Shown: one piece after another, positions 1 to 9,950 of the stretch
How the letters are laid out: each line of letters starts with the position of its first letter
How positions within the stretch are numbered: position 1 is the stretch's first letter
Assembly: GCF_020297055.1 (NCBI RefSeq)
Contig: NZ_JAIXCQ010000014.1
Location: forward strand, 22,511-86,510
Source of the DNA: Isoptericola luteus
GTDB lineage: Bacteria > Actinomycetota > Actinomycetes > Actinomycetales > Cellulomonadaceae
Direction: 5' to 3'
Length of the DNA stretch: 64,000 bases
Translations under genes and position numbers: made by a program
The notes under the pieces: model-generated
What the model saw: only the letters and a program-made list of their open reading frames with translations
Databases searched by the model: none
What the model was told of the DNA's origin: nothing

Positions 1-1
1 G

Positions 2-868
<867 letters not shown>

Positions 869-901
869 GCGCCGGAACGGCTCGTCGCCGGGAGCCCCGC
901 G

Positions 902-1507
902 CTACCCGGCGACGAGCCGTGCTCCGCTGATGGCGGCGGCCGCGCCCACGAGCATGAACGGCCCGAACGGGATCGCGGTGCGTCGCGAGACCCGGCGGGC
1001 GACGAGCAGGGCGGCCGCGACGAGCCCTCCGACGAGGAAGGGCAGCAGGACCACGGCCCAGAACGTCGGCCAGCCGTACCAGGCGCCGACCAGGCCGAGC
1101 AGCACGGCGAGCTTGACGTCGCCGCGCCCCATCCCGGTCGGCTGGACCAGGTGCAGCACCAGGTAGGCCCCGCCCAGGGCGAGCCCGCCGGCCACGGCCC
1201 GCAGCGCGGCGTCCCACGCGCCGCTGCCCGCGGCGGCGAGCGCCAGGAGCGTGGCGACGACACCCGTCGTCGGGTAGGTCAGGGCGTCCGGCAGGCGGTG
1301 CGTGCGGGCGTCCACGACACCGAGCGCCGCGCCGGAGGCCGCTGCGACGACGAGGGCCGGGGTGGACCAGCCGGGGCCGCTGGCCCAGACCGCCCAGCCG
1401 ACGGCGGCGACCGCCGTCCACGCGATCACGCGGCGGTACGGGGCGATCTCCGCGCGCGCTCGGTCCAGCAGCACGGGGCGGGACGGCGCGGCCGGCTTCG
1501 GTGACAC
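902..1507 (-). CDS. A24-family prepilin-type peptidase, short form
   Basis: This is a polytopic membrane aspartyl peptidase of the A24 (prepilin leader peptidase/CpaA-TadV) family, which cleaves the leader of type IV pilin-like precursors at the inner face of the membrane. Both catalytic aspartates are visible: [15 protein letters not shown] after the second helix, and [10 protein letters not shown] (the GxGD motif). It lacks the N-terminal cysteine-rich methylase domain of PilD, as expected for the short actinobacterial form. I chose the GTG at 1507, which begins 5 nt after the kinase stop. An ATG at 1576 would add 23 low-complexity basic residues and overlap the kinase gene by 65 bp. No pilin genes are visible nearby, so the substrate is unknown. 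Confidence 0.8.
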   Translation of the reverse strand: MSPKPAAPSRPVLLDRARAEIAPYRRVIAWTAVAAVGWAVWASGPGWSTPALVVAAASGAALGVVDARTHRLPDALTYPTTGVVATLLALAAAGSGAWDAALRAVAGGLALGGAYLVLHLVQPTGMGRGDVKLAVLLGLVGAWYGWPTFWAVVLLPFLVGGLVAAALLVARRVSRRTAIPFGPFMLVGAAAAISGARLVAG

Positions 1508-1511
1508 CGGG

Positions 1512-3149
1512 TCAGTCGATCCGGGTGAACGACGCGGAGTACGCCTCGGCGTCCTGCTCGAGCGTGGTGTCGTCACAGGTGTAGGTCACGGCGCCGCCGG
1601 GGACCGACGGCGGCTGGTAGGTCTCCGTCAGGCCCGCCAGCTCCCGCGCGACCGACGCCCGCGACTGGTCGACGGCGGGGAACCGCAGGGAGCCGTCCCG
1701 GGACGTGACCGTGTACGTCGTCGTGCCGCTCCACGTGTCGACGAGCTCACCGGCGGAGGTGGTTCCCCGGACGGGGGCGGCGTCGTCGTACGTGACGACC
1801 TCCGTCCCGTCGGCACGGAACTCGAGGACGCGGCCGTCCCAGCCGGTCACGGGCACCGCCTCGCCGAGCAGGTTCCACGTGTCCGTCATGGCGGACTGCT
1901 CCCACCGGCCGAGGAGGCACGGGTCGACCCCGGCGTGCTCCGGGGTCTGCTCCGCCTGCGAGGTCGGCGCGGTCGTTGCCTCGTCGGTGGTTCCGTCGGT
2001 GGTTCCGTCGGTGGTTCCGTCGTGACCCGACGCGGCGGTGGAGGGGGACGCCGCTGCGCGTGGTCTGCCGCCCGGGTCGCCGTCCCCGCGCAGCGCGAGA
2101 GCGGTGCCGATGCCGGCGGCGGCCAGGACGAGGACGGCCGCGAGCGATCCCACGACGACCCTGCGCCGTCGGCGTCCGGAGGGTGCCGCGATCTCAGGCG
2201 CGTCGTCCTGCACGTCGTCCTGCGCTGGGTCGGTCGCGGCCCGTGCCGGCGGTCGGGGGGTCACGGTGTCGGGCGGGTCGTCGGGGACGCCGGGGTCGGG
2301 GACGCCGGGGTCGCGGAGCTCGGCGTCCAGGATCGCGTCCAGCGTCGGCCGGCCCGCCGGGTCCTTGGACAGGCACGCGCGGACGAACGACGCCAGGTAC
2401 GCGGGGCAGCCGTCGAGCCGGGGCTCCTCGTGCACGACGCGGTAGTACAGGACGTCGGGCCTGCCCTCCCCGAACGGCCGGCGGCCCGTCGCGGCGAAGA
2501 ACGCCACGGCCCCGAGCGCCCACACGTCGGTGGCGGGCGACGTCTCGTCGCCGCGGGCCTGCTCGGGGGCCATGAACACCGGCGTGCCGAGCTGCGCGCC
2601 GGTGGCCGTCAACGACGTCGCGTCCTCGGCGAGGGCGATGCCCAGGTCGATCACGCAGGGACCGTCGGGCCCGAGCAGCACGTTCGCCGGCTTGAGGTCG
2701 CGGTGGACCAGGCCGACGCGGTGCACCGCCTGCAGCGCCTCGGCGAGCCGGGCGACGAGCGTGCGGACGTCGTCGGGACCCAGCGGTCCGCCGGAGGTCA
2801 CCGCCCGCTCGAGCGTGGGCCCCGGGACGTACTCGGTGGCGAGCCACGGCGCGTCGGCGTCCAGGTCGGCGTCGATGAGCGCCGCGGTGAATCGGCCGCG
2901 CACCTTGAGCCCCGCGGCGAGCTCGCGCCGGAACCGCGCCCGGAACTCCGGGTCCTGCGCGAACTCCGGGCGGACCACCTTGACCGCCAGCCGGCGGCCG
3001 CTGCGCATCTCGCCGAGGTAGACCACGCCCATGCCGCCGCGGCCGATCCGGCCGAGCAGCCGGTGCCCGCCCAGGTCCCGGGGGTCGCCCGGCTCGAGCG
3101 GCGTGACGCCGTCGGGCAGCGACGCATGGTCCGGGGTGCGGAAGGACAA
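1512..3149 (-). CDS. Transmembrane Ser/Thr protein kinase (PknB-like), no PASTA repeats
   Basis: Eukaryote-type Ser/Thr kinase of about 545 residues. The N-terminal kinase domain (residues about 30-290) shows the glycine loop [14 protein letters not shown], the ATP lysine in LAVKVVRPE, the catalytic loop [11 protein letters not shown], the DLG variant of DFG, and an APE in the activation segment. A Pro/Asp-rich linker with repeated [11 protein letters not shown] leads to one membrane helix ([16 protein letters not shown]). The extracellular C-terminal domain of about 180 residues contains [13 protein letters not shown] and a late Cys and resembles a lipocalin/DUF-type sensor rather than PASTA repeats. 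A longer frame exists upstream, but a TTG at 3149 preceded by AGGAG at suitable spacing gives [14 protein letters not shown] and is the most likely start. It is followed closely by the A24 peptidase, and its substrate is unknown. Confidence 0.88.
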   Translation of the reverse strand: MSFRTPDHASLPDGVTPLEPGDPRDLGGHRLLGRIGRGGMGVVYLGEMRSGRRLAVKVVRPEFAQDPEFRARFRRELAAGLKVRGRFTAALIDADLDADAPWLATEYVPGPTLERAVTSGGPLGPDDVRTLVARLAEALQAVHRVGLVHRDLKPANVLLGPDGPCVIDLGIALAEDATSLTATGAQLGTPVFMAPEQARGDETSPATDVWALGAVAFFAATGRRPFGEGRPDVLYYRVVHEEPRLDGCPAYLASFVRACLSKDPAGRPTLDAILDAELRDPGVPDPGVPDDPPDTVTPRPPARAATDPAQDDVQDDAPEIAAPSGRRRRRVVVGSLAAVLVLAAAGIGTALALRGDGDPGGRPRAAASPSTAASGHDGTTDGTTDGTTDEATTAPTSQAEQTPEHAGVDPCLLGRWEQSAMTDTWNLLGEAVPVTGWDGRVLEFRADGTEVVTYDDAAPVRGTTSAGELVDTWSGTTTYTVTSRDGSLRFPAVDQSRASVARELAGLTETYQPPSVPGGAVTYTCDDTTLEQDAEAYSASFTRID

Positions 3150-3258
3150 CGGAGCTCCTGGTCGGGCGGGCGTTCGGGGCGGGCGTCCTGGCGGGTCTTC
3201 GGGCGGGCGGGCGATCAGCGGGACACAGTCTGTCAGGGATACCTGGGACACTGTGCGG

Positions 3259-3993
3259 GTGCCCCTGTACCGAGACGACGCGATCGTGCTGCGCACCCAC
3301 AAGCTGGGCGAGGCCGACCGGATCGTCACGTTCCTCACCCGCGAGCACGGCAAGGTGCGCGGCGTGGGGAGGGGCGTGCGCCGCACGTCGTCGCGCTTCG
3401 GGGCACGGCTGGAGCCGTTCATGATGGTCGACGTCCAGCTCCACACCGGGCGCTCCCTGGACACGGTGACGCAGGTCGAGACGATCGGGCCGTACGCGCG
3501 CGCCATCTGCGAGGACTACACCCTGTACACGTCCGGTGCGGCGATGCTCGAGGCGGCCGACCGGCTGGTCGCGGCCGAGCACGAGCCCGCCGTGCAGCAG
3601 TACTGGCTGCTGGCGGGCGCGCTGCGGGCGCTCGCGGAGCGCGCCCACGCGCCGGGCCTCGTGCTCGACTCCTACCTGCTGCGCGCGCTCGCCGTCGCCG
3701 GGTGGGCGCCGTCGTTCACCGAGTGCGCCCGCTGCGGCGAGCCGGGGCCCCACCACGCGTTCTCCGTGGCCCAGGGTGGCGCCGTCTGCACCCGCTGCCG
3801 CCCGCCTGGCGCCACCGCCCCGGCCGCCGAGACGTTCCTGCTGCTCGGGGCTCTGCTCGGCGGAGACTGGGACACGGCGGACGCCGCCCAGGTGCGGCAC
3901 CGCACGGAGGCGTCCGGGCTCGTGGCCGCCTACTCGCAGTTCTACCTGGAACGCACGCTGCGCTCCCTGCGCATGATCGAGAGAGAGTCCTGA
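3259..3993 (+). CDS. recO: DNA repair protein RecO
   Basis: RecO is the RecFOR-pathway mediator that anneals single strands and loads RecA onto SSB-coated DNA. The 244-residue product has the N-terminal OB fold ([20 protein letters not shown]), the conserved [12 protein letters not shown] motif, and a zinc-type CARCGE...CTRCR four-cysteine motif near residues 155-180. A GACACT hexamer ends 6 nt before the GTG at 3259, suggesting a leaderless transcript, so I prefer this start over the GTG at 3253. The stop overlaps the uppS ATG by one base (TGATG), so the two are translationally coupled. This recO-uppS pairing is common in actinobacteria. Confidence 0.95.
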   Translation: MPLYRDDAIVLRTHKLGEADRIVTFLTREHGKVRGVGRGVRRTSSRFGARLEPFMMVDVQLHTGRSLDTVTQVETIGPYARAICEDYTLYTSGAAMLEAADRLVAAEHEPAVQQYWLLAGALRALAERAHAPGLVLDSYLLRALAVAGWAPSFTECARCGEPGPHHAFSVAQGGAVCTRCRPPGATAPAAETFLLLGALLGGDWDTADAAQVRHRTEASGLVAAYSQFYLERTLRSLRMIERES

Positions 3994-4796
3994 TGCCCCC
4001 TCGTGCACGACGCGAGTACGCCGACCCGTACCCGCACCCCTCGGGGGCGACCGCCCCGAAGATCCCCGCGCAGTTCGTGCCGAACCACGTCGCGATCGTC
4101 ATGGACGGCAACGGGCGATGGGCCAACGCCCGCGGTCTGCCGCGGGTCGAGGGGCACAAGCAGGGGGAAAGGTCCCTGCTCGACGTCGTGGCGGGCGCGG
4201 TGGAGATCGGCGTCAAGCACATCTCCGCGTACGCGTTCAGCACGGAGAACTGGAAGCGTTCGCCCGACGAGGTGAAGTTCCTCATGAACTTCAACCGTGA
4301 CGTCATCGCGCGACGCCGGGACGAGATGTCGTCCTGGGGGGTGCGGATCCGCTGGGCGGGCCGCACCCCGCGCCTGTGGGGCTCGGTGATCCGCGAGCTC
4401 CAGGTGGCCGAGGAGATGACCCGTGAGAACGACCGCTGCACCCTGACCATGTGCGTCAACTACGGGGGCCGCGCCGAGATCGCGGACGCCGCGGCGGCCA
4501 TCGCCCGCGAGGTCGCCGCGGGCAGGCTCAACCCCGCCCGGGTGACCGAGAAGACGATCCAGCGCTACCTCGACGAGCCCGACCTGCCCGACGTCGACCT
4601 GTTCCTGCGTTCCTCAGGCGAGCAGCGCACGTCCAACTTTATGATCTGGCAGGCGGCCTACGCGGAGATGGTCTTCCTGCCGGAGCCGTGGCCGGACGTC
4701 GACCGGCGCCACTTGTGGCGGGCGGTCGAGGAGTTCGCCCGGCGCGACCGACGATACGGAGGGGCGGTGGACGCTGTCGCAGAAGGGGGTGTGTGA
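3993..4796 (+). CDS. uppS: Isoprenyl (undecaprenyl/decaprenyl) diphosphate synthase
   Basis: Z-type prenyltransferase that elongates farnesyl diphosphate with isopentenyl diphosphate to make the polyprenyl carrier for peptidoglycan and cell-wall glycan synthesis. The 267-residue protein shows the diphosphate-binding MDGNGRWA motif, the [13 protein letters not shown] stretch, the [12 protein letters not shown] motif, and the C-terminal [19 protein letters not shown] and E-FLPEPWPD motifs. The ATG shares its A with the recO stop. The 3' end runs into a 24-bp tandem repeat, and the stop codon lies within that repeat, forming GTGA with a possible start for the next frame. Confidence 0.95.
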   Translation: MPPRARREYADPYPHPSGATAPKIPAQFVPNHVAIVMDGNGRWANARGLPRVEGHKQGERSLLDVVAGAVEIGVKHISAYAFSTENWKRSPDEVKFLMNFNRDVIARRRDEMSSWGVRIRWAGRTPRLWGSVIRELQVAEEMTRENDRCTLTMCVNYGGRAEIADAAAAIAREVAAGRLNPARVTEKTIQRYLDEPDLPDVDLFLRSSGEQRTSNFMIWQAAYAEMVFLPEPWPDVDRRHLWRAVEEFARRDRRYGGAVDAVAEGGV

Positions 4797-4884
4797 GAGC
4801 TTTCAGCAGGGGGTGTGTGAGAGCTTTCGACAGGGGGCGTGTGAGAGCTTTCGGCAGGGGGCGTGTACGAGCTTTCGGCGCGCC
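4789..4884 (+). repeat. Four 24-bp tandem repeats straddling the uppS stop
   Basis: Four head-to-tail 24-bp units lie at 4789-4812, 4813-4836, 4837-4860 and 4861-4884 (the last one diverged). Each carries the core TGTGAGAGCTTTC followed by a CAGGGG run. The unit length is a multiple of three, so every forward frame reads as an 8-residue repeat. The first unit contains the uppS stop codon. Reading through as protein gives a basic repeat (VRAF.RG), which looks incidental. Confidence 0.85.
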
Positions 4885-4930
4885 TTCGTGCGCCCTCAGA
4901 CAGCCCACGGTCGCACTCCCGCAGGAGCCC

Positions 4931-4984
4931 GTGCCGCGCACGACGAGCCCGGCGCCCGTGCCGCGCACGACCAGCCCGGCGCTC
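4931..4984 (+). repeat. Two 27-bp direct repeats at the Fes-like N-terminus
   Basis: Two adjacent 27-bp copies (4931-4957 and 4958-4984) start GTGCCGCGCACGACSAGCCC and differ at two bases. They encode VPRTTSPAP and VPRTTSPAL. Each offers a GTG start, which adds to the doubt over where the protein begins. Confidence 0.8.
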
Positions 4985-6292
4985 GCAGACCTCGTCGCGG
5001 ACCCGGCGCCCGAGCGGCGCGCCGCCCTGTGGCGGCGGGTCGCGCAGGAGGGGACGCCGCTGGTCGAGGAGGTGCCCGGCAGCCCAGACGAGCGGATCTA
5101 CACGTTCCTGCACCGGGACTTCGGGGGCGCGCGGCGCGTCTTCCTGGACGTCCAGCAGCTCGTCGACGCGACCACGTACACCGGTGCGTTGATGGAGCAG
5201 GTCCCGGGCACCACCCTGTGGTCGTTGAGCCTGCGGATGCCTGCCGCGTGGCGCGCCACCTACGCCCTCGCCGTGGACGACGGGCATGGCCCGACGGCGT
5301 CCCGGAGCGTCGCGGCCGACGTCGAGCTCCGGCGTGAGCAGGCCAAGGCGGCGCTCGCGCCCGACCTGCACGCCGCCGTCGACGACTGGTGCGACCTGTT
5401 GCTGCGCAGCGAGCCCGACGCGCTCGCCCGTGAGCACGCGCTGCTCGGAGACGACTCTGTCGCGTCCGGGCCGCACGCGCCCGCCCTGCCCCCCGGGGTG
5501 GTCGGCGTGCGGGTGGGGGAGCAGCTCGCGCCGGGGCCGCGCGGCAGCACGATGCGCGCCACGGGCTTCGGGGAGCGTTCCGAGGGCACGGCGGGGCGCC
5601 GGGCCTGGTGGCACGTGCCACCCGTGACGCCCGGCCCCGACGGGTGGGACGTGCTGGTCCTGCTCGACGGCGACGCGTGGATCGGCGCCGGGCTGCGTGC
5701 CCTGGACGCCGCGTTCGCTGCCGGCGTGATCCGGCCGGCGGTGGTGCTGCTCGTCGGCTGCGGCAACGCCGAGCGCCGGACCGCCGACCTCTCGTGCTCG
5801 CGCGATTACGTGGCCGAGCTGGGACGCCTGCTGGCCGAGGCCGACGGCGAGCTCCTGGGCGGCCCGGTCACCACCGACCCGGCGCGGACGACGGTCGCGG
5901 GGCACGGCCTCGGCGGCCTCACCGCGCTGTGGGCGCAGTGCGTGGCGCCGCACCGCTTCGGGGCGTCGGTGTACAAGTCGGCCACCTGGTGGTGGCCCGG
6001 CGCTGTCCCCGTGCCCGACGGCGAGGCGCCGGAGGCCGTGTCGGGGCACGCCGCGCAGGACGACGAGTGGCTGCGGCGCGCCGTCGGGGCCGCCGCCGAG
6101 GAGCCCGGCTGGCGGCTGGGGCGCGTGCACCTGGAGGTGGGCACCGGGGAAGCGGCGCTGCGTGGGCCGACCCGCCGGATGCGCGATGCCCTCGACGGGC
6201 GCTGCGCCCGGCTCACCTACCGCGAGCTCCCCGGCGGGCAGGACCCGGCCTGCTGGGCGGTGCAGCTCCTGTCGGTGCTGGCGGACGGTTAA
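4931..6292 (+). CDS. Enterochelin esterase (Fes)-like protein lacking the catalytic Ser and His
   Basis: The protein aligns over its length with ferric-enterobactin esterase: an N-terminal immunoglobulin-like domain (residues about 20-140) and a C-terminal alpha/beta-hydrolase domain with the landmarks DGDAWIG, VVLLVGCGNAERR, the nucleophile-elbow region and a KSATWWWPG block. Fes enzymes hydrolyse ferri-siderophore esters in the cytoplasm to release iron. Here the G-x-S-x-G elbow reads GHGLGG, so the serine is glycine. The catalytic-histidine block, GGHD in Fes, reads GGQDPACW, so the histidine is glutamine. It is probably inactive as a Fes-type hydrolase. The start is uncertain: a GTG at 4931 is used, but a GTG at 4793 would overlap the uppS stop as GTGA and add 46 repeat-derived residues. 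It is convergent with a siderophore ABC ATPase gene 10 bp away. Confidence 0.8.
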   Translation: MPRTTSPAPVPRTTSPALADLVADPAPERRAALWRRVAQEGTPLVEEVPGSPDERIYTFLHRDFGGARRVFLDVQQLVDATTYTGALMEQVPGTTLWSLSLRMPAAWRATYALAVDDGHGPTASRSVAADVELRREQAKAALAPDLHAAVDDWCDLLLRSEPDALAREHALLGDDSVASGPHAPALPPGVVGVRVGEQLAPGPRGSTMRATGFGERSEGTAGRRAWWHVPPVTPGPDGWDVLVLLDGDAWIGAGLRALDAAFAAGVIRPAVVLLVGCGNAERRTADLSCSRDYVAELGRLLAEADGELLGGPVTTDPARTTVAGHGLGGLTALWAQCVAPHRFGASVYKSATWWWPGAVPVPDGEAPEAVSGHAAQDDEWLRRAVGAAAEEPGWRLGRVHLEVGTGEAALRGPTRRMRDALDGRCARLTYRELPGGQDPACWAVQLLSVLADG

Positions 6293-6302
6293 CTTGGTCC
6301 GT

Positions 6303-7124
6303 TCACAGCGGGGCGACGTGCCGGCGCCCGATCGGTACCACGAGCGGGGTGCCGGAGACGGGGTCGGGCACGACCCTGGCCTCCAGCGCGAACGCTTCGC
6401 GCACCACGGACTCCGTGAGCACCTCGCGAGGGTCGCCCTGCGCGATGATCTGCCCGGACCGCATCACGACCAGGTGGTCCGCGTACCGCGCGGCGAGGTT
6501 GAGCTCGTGCAGCACCATGACCACGGTCGTGCCGTGCGTCTGGTTGAGCTCGGCGAGCAGGTCGAGGAGCTCCACCTGGTGGGCCAGGTCGAGGTAGGTC
6601 GTGGGCTCGTCGAGAAGCACCGTCTCGGTCTCCTGGGCCAGCACCATCGCGATCCAGACGCGCTGCCGCTGGCCGCCGGAGAGCTCTGCCACCGGTCGGT
6701 CGGCGAGACCGGTGACGCCGGTGACCTCCATGGCGCGCAGCACGACGGCGTCGTCGTCCGTGGTGTGCCGTCCGAACCAGCCCTGGTGCGGGTAGCGGCC
6801 CCGGGCGACGAGCTCCGCCACGCGGACGCCGTCGGGGGCGACCGACGACTGGGGCAGCATGCCGACGCTGCGTGCGAGCTCCTTGCGGGACATGGTGGCC
6901 ACGTCCTGGTCCCCGAGGGTGACGTGCCCGGCGTCGAGAGCGTGGAGGCGGGCCAGACCGCGCAGCAGCGTCGACTTGCCGCACGCGTTCGGGCCGACGA
7001 TGGCCGTGACCCGGCCGGCCGGCAGCTCCAGGTCCAGTCCCTCGATGACCTGCCGCCCGTCGTACCCGAGGCTGACGCCGTGTGCGCGGAGCGCGGCGGG
7101 GGCGTCGCCGGCGGAGGTAAGCAC
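6303..7124 (-). CDS. Iron-siderophore ABC transporter ATP-binding protein (FecE/FepC-like)
   Basis: ATPase subunit of 273 residues of the FecCD/BtuCD-type importer class. It shows Walker A GPNACGKST (residues about 46-54), Q-loop LPQSS, signature LSGGQRQR, Walker B VLLDEPTTYLDL, and switch His in VLHELNLA. The DEPTTYLDLAHQ string and the ARYADHLVVMRSG tail are typical of siderophore/haem uptake ATPases. No permease or binding-protein gene is adjacent, so its partners must be encoded elsewhere. The start is a GTG at 7124, and a CAGACT hexamer ends 6 nt upstream, consistent with a leaderless message. A sequence resembling an IdeR/DtxR operator covers the start codon. The neighbouring Fes-like gene is convergent and supports an iron-related role. 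Confidence 0.9.
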   Translation of the reverse strand: MLTSAGDAPAALRAHGVSLGYDGRQVIEGLDLELPAGRVTAIVGPNACGKSTLLRGLARLHALDAGHVTLGDQDVATMSRKELARSVGMLPQSSVAPDGVRVAELVARGRYPHQGWFGRHTTDDDAVVLRAMEVTGVTGLADRPVAELSGGQRQRVWIAMVLAQETETVLLDEPTTYLDLAHQVELLDLLAELNQTHGTTVVMVLHELNLAARYADHLVVMRSGQIIAQGDPREVLTESVVREAFALEARVVPDPVSGTPLVVPIGRRHVAPL

Positions 7125-7131
7125 AGCCTCA
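7113..7131 (-). promoter_or_regulatory. Candidate IdeR/DtxR iron box at the fecE-like start
   Basis: On the minus strand the 19 bases read TGAGGCTGTGCTTACCTCC. By eye this matches about 12 of 19 positions of the DtxR/IdeR consensus TTAGGTTAGGCTAACCTAA. It overlaps the GTG start of the siderophore ATPase, where a repressor could block a leaderless transcript. The match is imperfect, so this is a suggestion only. Confidence 0.35.
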
Positions 7132-7165
7132 GTCTGGCACAGGCGGTCGCCTGCCCCGGGCGGGC

Positions 7166-7717
7166 TCAGGCCTCGCCGTCGGCCAGCGAGCGACGCGTCC
7201 GGCGCACGACGATCCAGGCGACGAGCGCGGCGACTCCGACGCCGAGCAGGACCAGCGCGACCGGGTGGCTCAGTCCCAGCAGGATGGCCCCGTTGACGAC
7301 TGCCGAGCCGACCGTCGTCCAGATCGCGGCCCAGGCGAGGCAGCCGAGCACCAGCGCGACGAGGTAGCGCGGGTAGGGCATGCGCAGGTACCCGGCGGAG
7401 AGGTTGATCACCGTCTGGATGCCGACGGTGAGGAAGGACAGCGTGACCGCGGGCGGCCCCCAGCGGTGCACGCGCTCGATCGCGGCGGTGGCGCGCGGGC
7501 TCGCCAGGAGCTGCGCGAACCGGCCCTGCGACAGGCCGCGTGCGACTCCCCGGCCTGCCCAGTACGTGGCCTGCGCCCGGATCATGACGATCCCGAACGC
7601 CGCGAGGTAGACCACCCAGAACGGCACACCGGCGATGGTGAAGACTCCCGCGCCCGGGGTGGCGGAGGCGTGGGCGGTGCCGGCCGTGTCGATCAGCGCG
7701 GGGTTCAGGAGCGTCAC
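7166..7717 (-). CDS. DedA/VTT-domain integral membrane protein
   Basis: A 183-residue membrane protein with about five hydrophobic segments (FWVVYLAAFGIVMI, ALVLGCLAWAAIWTTVG, VALVLLGVGVAALVAWIVV). The motif RWGPPAVTLSFLTVGIQTVI followed by GYLRMPYPRYLVALVLG matches the F/Y-R-x-x-P region of the DedA/VTT (SNARE-associated) family. These proteins are implicated in flipping polyprenyl-phosphate or phospholipids and in membrane homeostasis. The start is a GTG at 7717, with a GATGAT hexamer ending 6 nt upstream. It lies between the siderophore ATPase and zur, all leftward, with gaps too large to demand one operon. The specific substrate cannot be read from sequence. Confidence 0.72.
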   Translation of the reverse strand: MTLLNPALIDTAGTAHASATPGAGVFTIAGVPFWVVYLAAFGIVMIRAQATYWAGRGVARGLSQGRFAQLLASPRATAAIERVHRWGPPAVTLSFLTVGIQTVINLSAGYLRMPYPRYLVALVLGCLAWAAIWTTVGSAVVNGAILLGLSHPVALVLLGVGVAALVAWIVVRRTRRSLADGEA

Positions 7718-7768
7718 GCAGCCATCATCCCCTGGTAGGCATCTGACGTCGGTGTCGATTCCGTCACA

Positions 7769-8176
7769 TCATCGGCGGCACTGCACGCAGGTGCCCCACA
7801 GCTCGACGGTGTGGTCGATGTCGGCGAAGCCGTGTGCCGCGCCGACGCTCGCCGCCCACGCCTCCACGCTGGGCCCGTCGATCTCGACCGCACGGCCGCA
7901 GACCCGGCACACCAGGTGGTGGTGGTGCTCGCTGCGCTCGCAGCGGCGGTAGAGGTTCTCGCCGTCCTCGCCGCGCAGCACGTCGACGTCGCCGCTGTCG
8001 GCCATGGTCTGCAGGGTGCGGTAGACGGTGGCCAGGCCGACGGCGTCCCCGCGGGTGCGGAGCCGCTCGTGCAGCTGCTGGGCGCTGCAGAACTCGTCGG
8101 TGTCCCCGAGGGCCCCGGCGACGGCGGCCCGCTGGCGGGTCATGCGGACCGCCGTCCGCGGCGTCGTGTCGTTCAC
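7769..8176 (-). CDS. zur: Zinc uptake regulator, Fur family
   Basis: Fur-family metal-dependent repressor of 135 residues. The winged-helix region TRQRAAVAGALGDTDEFCSAQQLHERL is followed by the DNA-recognition helix GLATVYRTLQTMADSG. The metal-binding part carries EHHHHLVCRVCG and the C-terminal CVQCRR pair, giving the two CxxC motifs of the structural zinc site. It is the last gene of the znuACB-zur operon. Its GTG start overlaps the znuB stop as GTGA, so it is translationally coupled. The operon context and the two palindromes upstream of znuA identify it as Zur rather than an iron Fur, and make it autoregulated. Confidence 0.93.
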   Translation of the reverse strand: MNDTTPRTAVRMTRQRAAVAGALGDTDEFCSAQQLHERLRTRGDAVGLATVYRTLQTMADSGDVDVLRGEDGENLYRRCERSEHHHHLVCRVCGRAVEIDGPSVEAWAASVGAAHGFADIDHTVELWGTCVQCRR

Positions 8177-9096
8177 GGCGTGCACTCCTCCTCGCGGCCT
8201 GCGGCGACGGCGACGTCGTCGGGGATGTCGGGGTGGGGGTCGGCCCCCGGGCGGCGGCGGGCCAGCAGCGGGTGCAGCGCGGCCGTGACGGCGTACACGC
8301 CGATCGCGAGGACCACGATGAGCGCGCCGGGGGACACGTTGTGCCAGTAGGTGATCGACAGCCCGACCAGGCAGACGGCGACGCCGACGACCGACGCGAC
8401 GAGCATCGTGCGGCGGAACGAGTGCGTCACGAGCTGGCCGATGGCGACCGGCACGATCATCAGCGCGGACACGAGCAGCAGCCCGACCACACGCATCGCG
8501 ACCGTCACCGTCAGCGCGGCGAGGACGGCGACCGCCATGTTCAACGCCCAGACCGGCAACCCGGAGGAGATGGCGAACTCCTCGTCGTGGCTGACGGAGA
8601 ACAGCGCCGGGCGAAGGCCGATGCCGATGAGCAGGATCAGCCCGCACAGCACGACCGTGACCCACACGTCGCCCGTGGTGACGGTGGAGATGGAGCCGAA
8701 AAGGTAGGCCATGAGGCTGCCCGAGGAGCCGCCGGCGAGCCCGATGAGCAGCACGCCGCCCGCGATGCCGCCGTAGAACAGGATGGCGAGCGCGAGGTCG
8801 CCGGAGGTGCGGCCGCGGCGCCGGACCACCTCGATGAGCACGGAGCCGGCGACGGCGGCCACGACGGCGCCCGGCACCGCCAGCGCGTCGTCGGGCACGA
8901 GGCCCATGGCCGCGCCCACGAGCCAGCCGAGCGCCACCCCCGTGAGGGCCACGTGACCGATGCCGTCGCCGAGCAGGGCGAGCCGGCGCTGCACCAGGTA
9001 GGTGCCCACGACGGGCGCGCTCACCCCCACGAGCAGCGCGGCGACGAGCGCCCGCTGCATGAACGGGTCGGTGACCATCTCCCACAGGCCGTTCAC
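8173..9096 (-). CDS. znuB: Zinc ABC transporter permease
   Basis: Membrane permease of the ABC-3 (ZnuB/MntB) family, 307 residues, with about eight to nine hydrophobic helices and the family landmarks RRLALLGDGIGHVALTGVALG and SVSHDEEFAISSGLP. It forms the transmembrane channel that receives zinc from ZnuA and is energised by ZnuC. The GTG start overlaps the znuC stop by 4 bp, and the stop overlaps the zur start by 4 bp. Expression is likely repressed by Zur from the operators upstream of znuA. Confidence 0.94.
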   Translation of the reverse strand: MNGLWEMVTDPFMQRALVAALLVGVSAPVVGTYLVQRRLALLGDGIGHVALTGVALGWLVGAAMGLVPDDALAVPGAVVAAVAGSVLIEVVRRRGRTSGDLALAILFYGGIAGGVLLIGLAGGSSGSLMAYLFGSISTVTTGDVWVTVVLCGLILLIGIGLRPALFSVSHDEEFAISSGLPVWALNMAVAVLAALTVTVAMRVVGLLLVSALMIVPVAIGQLVTHSFRRTMLVASVVGVAVCLVGLSITYWHNVSPGALIVVLAIGVYAVTAALHPLLARRRPGADPHPDIPDDVAVAAGREEECTP

Positions 9097-9950
9097 GGTG
9101 CCACCTCGTCCGTCGTCGTGCTCATGCCTGCCTCGAACGGGCCCTCGGCCAGGCCCATGTCACCTTCCCCGCGTTCCGAGCGCGGGGCGGCGTGCGGGTG
9201 CACGTGCTCGTGCTCGGCCTCCTCGTGCCCGGGCCGCGGGCGGGGCGGTGCGCCGTCGTGCACCACCCGGCCGTGCCGCAGCACCACCGCGCGCTGCACC
9301 AGGGGCGCGAGCTCGCCCAGCTCGTGCAGCACCACGAGCACCGTCGTGCCGTCGGCCACCAGCCGCGCCATCGTGGCGGCGAAGGCCTCCTGGCTGGGCC
9401 GGTCGACGCCGGCGACCGGCTCGTCCAGCACCAGCAGGTCCGGACGGCGCACCAGCGCGCGGGCGATGAGCACGCGCTGCTGCTGCCCGCCGGAGAGCTG
9501 CTGGGTCGCCGTCCGACGACGGTCCGCCAGGTCGACGAGCTCGAGGGCCTCGTGGGCCCGGTCGCGCCAGCCCCGGGGCAGCCGCAGGCGGCGCCCGTGC
9601 AGCAGGCCGGAGGCCACGACCTCCTCGGCGGTCGACGGCACGCCCGCGGCGGCGCTGACGCGCTGCGGCACGTAGCCCACCCGGCCCCACGGGACGCCGT
9701 CGCCCAGCGGGCGGCCGAACAGCCGCACCTCGCCCGACGTGGGGGGCAGGACGCCGACGAGCGTGCGCACGAGCGTGGACTTGCCGGAGCCGTTCGCGCC
9801 GAGCAGAGCCACCACCTCGCCGGCGGCGACCCTCAGGTCGACGCCGCGCAGCACCGGGCTGGCGCCCAGGCGCACGTGCACGTCCGCGGCCTCGACGGGC
9901 GGCGCCCCGGCGGACCGGCGCTCTGCGGGTGTCTCCGTGAGTGTCGTCAT
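9093..9950 (-). CDS. znuC: Zinc ABC transporter ATP-binding protein
   Basis: ABC ATPase of 285 residues. It shows Walker A LGANGSGKST, signature LSGGQQQR, Walker B LLVLDEPVAGVD and H-switch VVLHELGELA. It ends in a charged, histidine-rich tail (GHEEAEHEHVHPHA) that is typical of zinc transporters and could bind metal. The ATG overlaps the znuA stop (ATGA), continuing the tightly coupled operon. It powers zinc import through ZnuB. Confidence 0.94.
   Translation of the reverse strand: MTTLTETPAERRSAGAPPVEAADVHVRLGASPVLRGVDLRVAAGEVVALLGANGSGKSTLVRTLVGVLPPTSGEVRLFGRPLGDGVPWGRVGYVPQRVSAAAGVPSTAEEVVASGLLHGRRLRLPRGWRDRAHEALELVDLADRRRTATQQLSGGQQQRVLIARALVRRPDLLVLDEPVAGVDRPSQEAFAATMARLVADGTTVLVVLHELGELAPLVQRAVVLRHGRVVHDGAPPRPRPGHEEAEHEHVHPHAAPRSERGEGDMGLAEGPFEAGMSTTTDEVAP

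Noticed and set aside
1302..4796. A 1,164-codon open frame on the plus strand across 1.3-4.8 kb
   Set aside because: Only its last 267 codons are real (uppS). The rest is an Arg/Gly-rich antisense shadow of the kinase and peptidase genes, a common effect of high GC.
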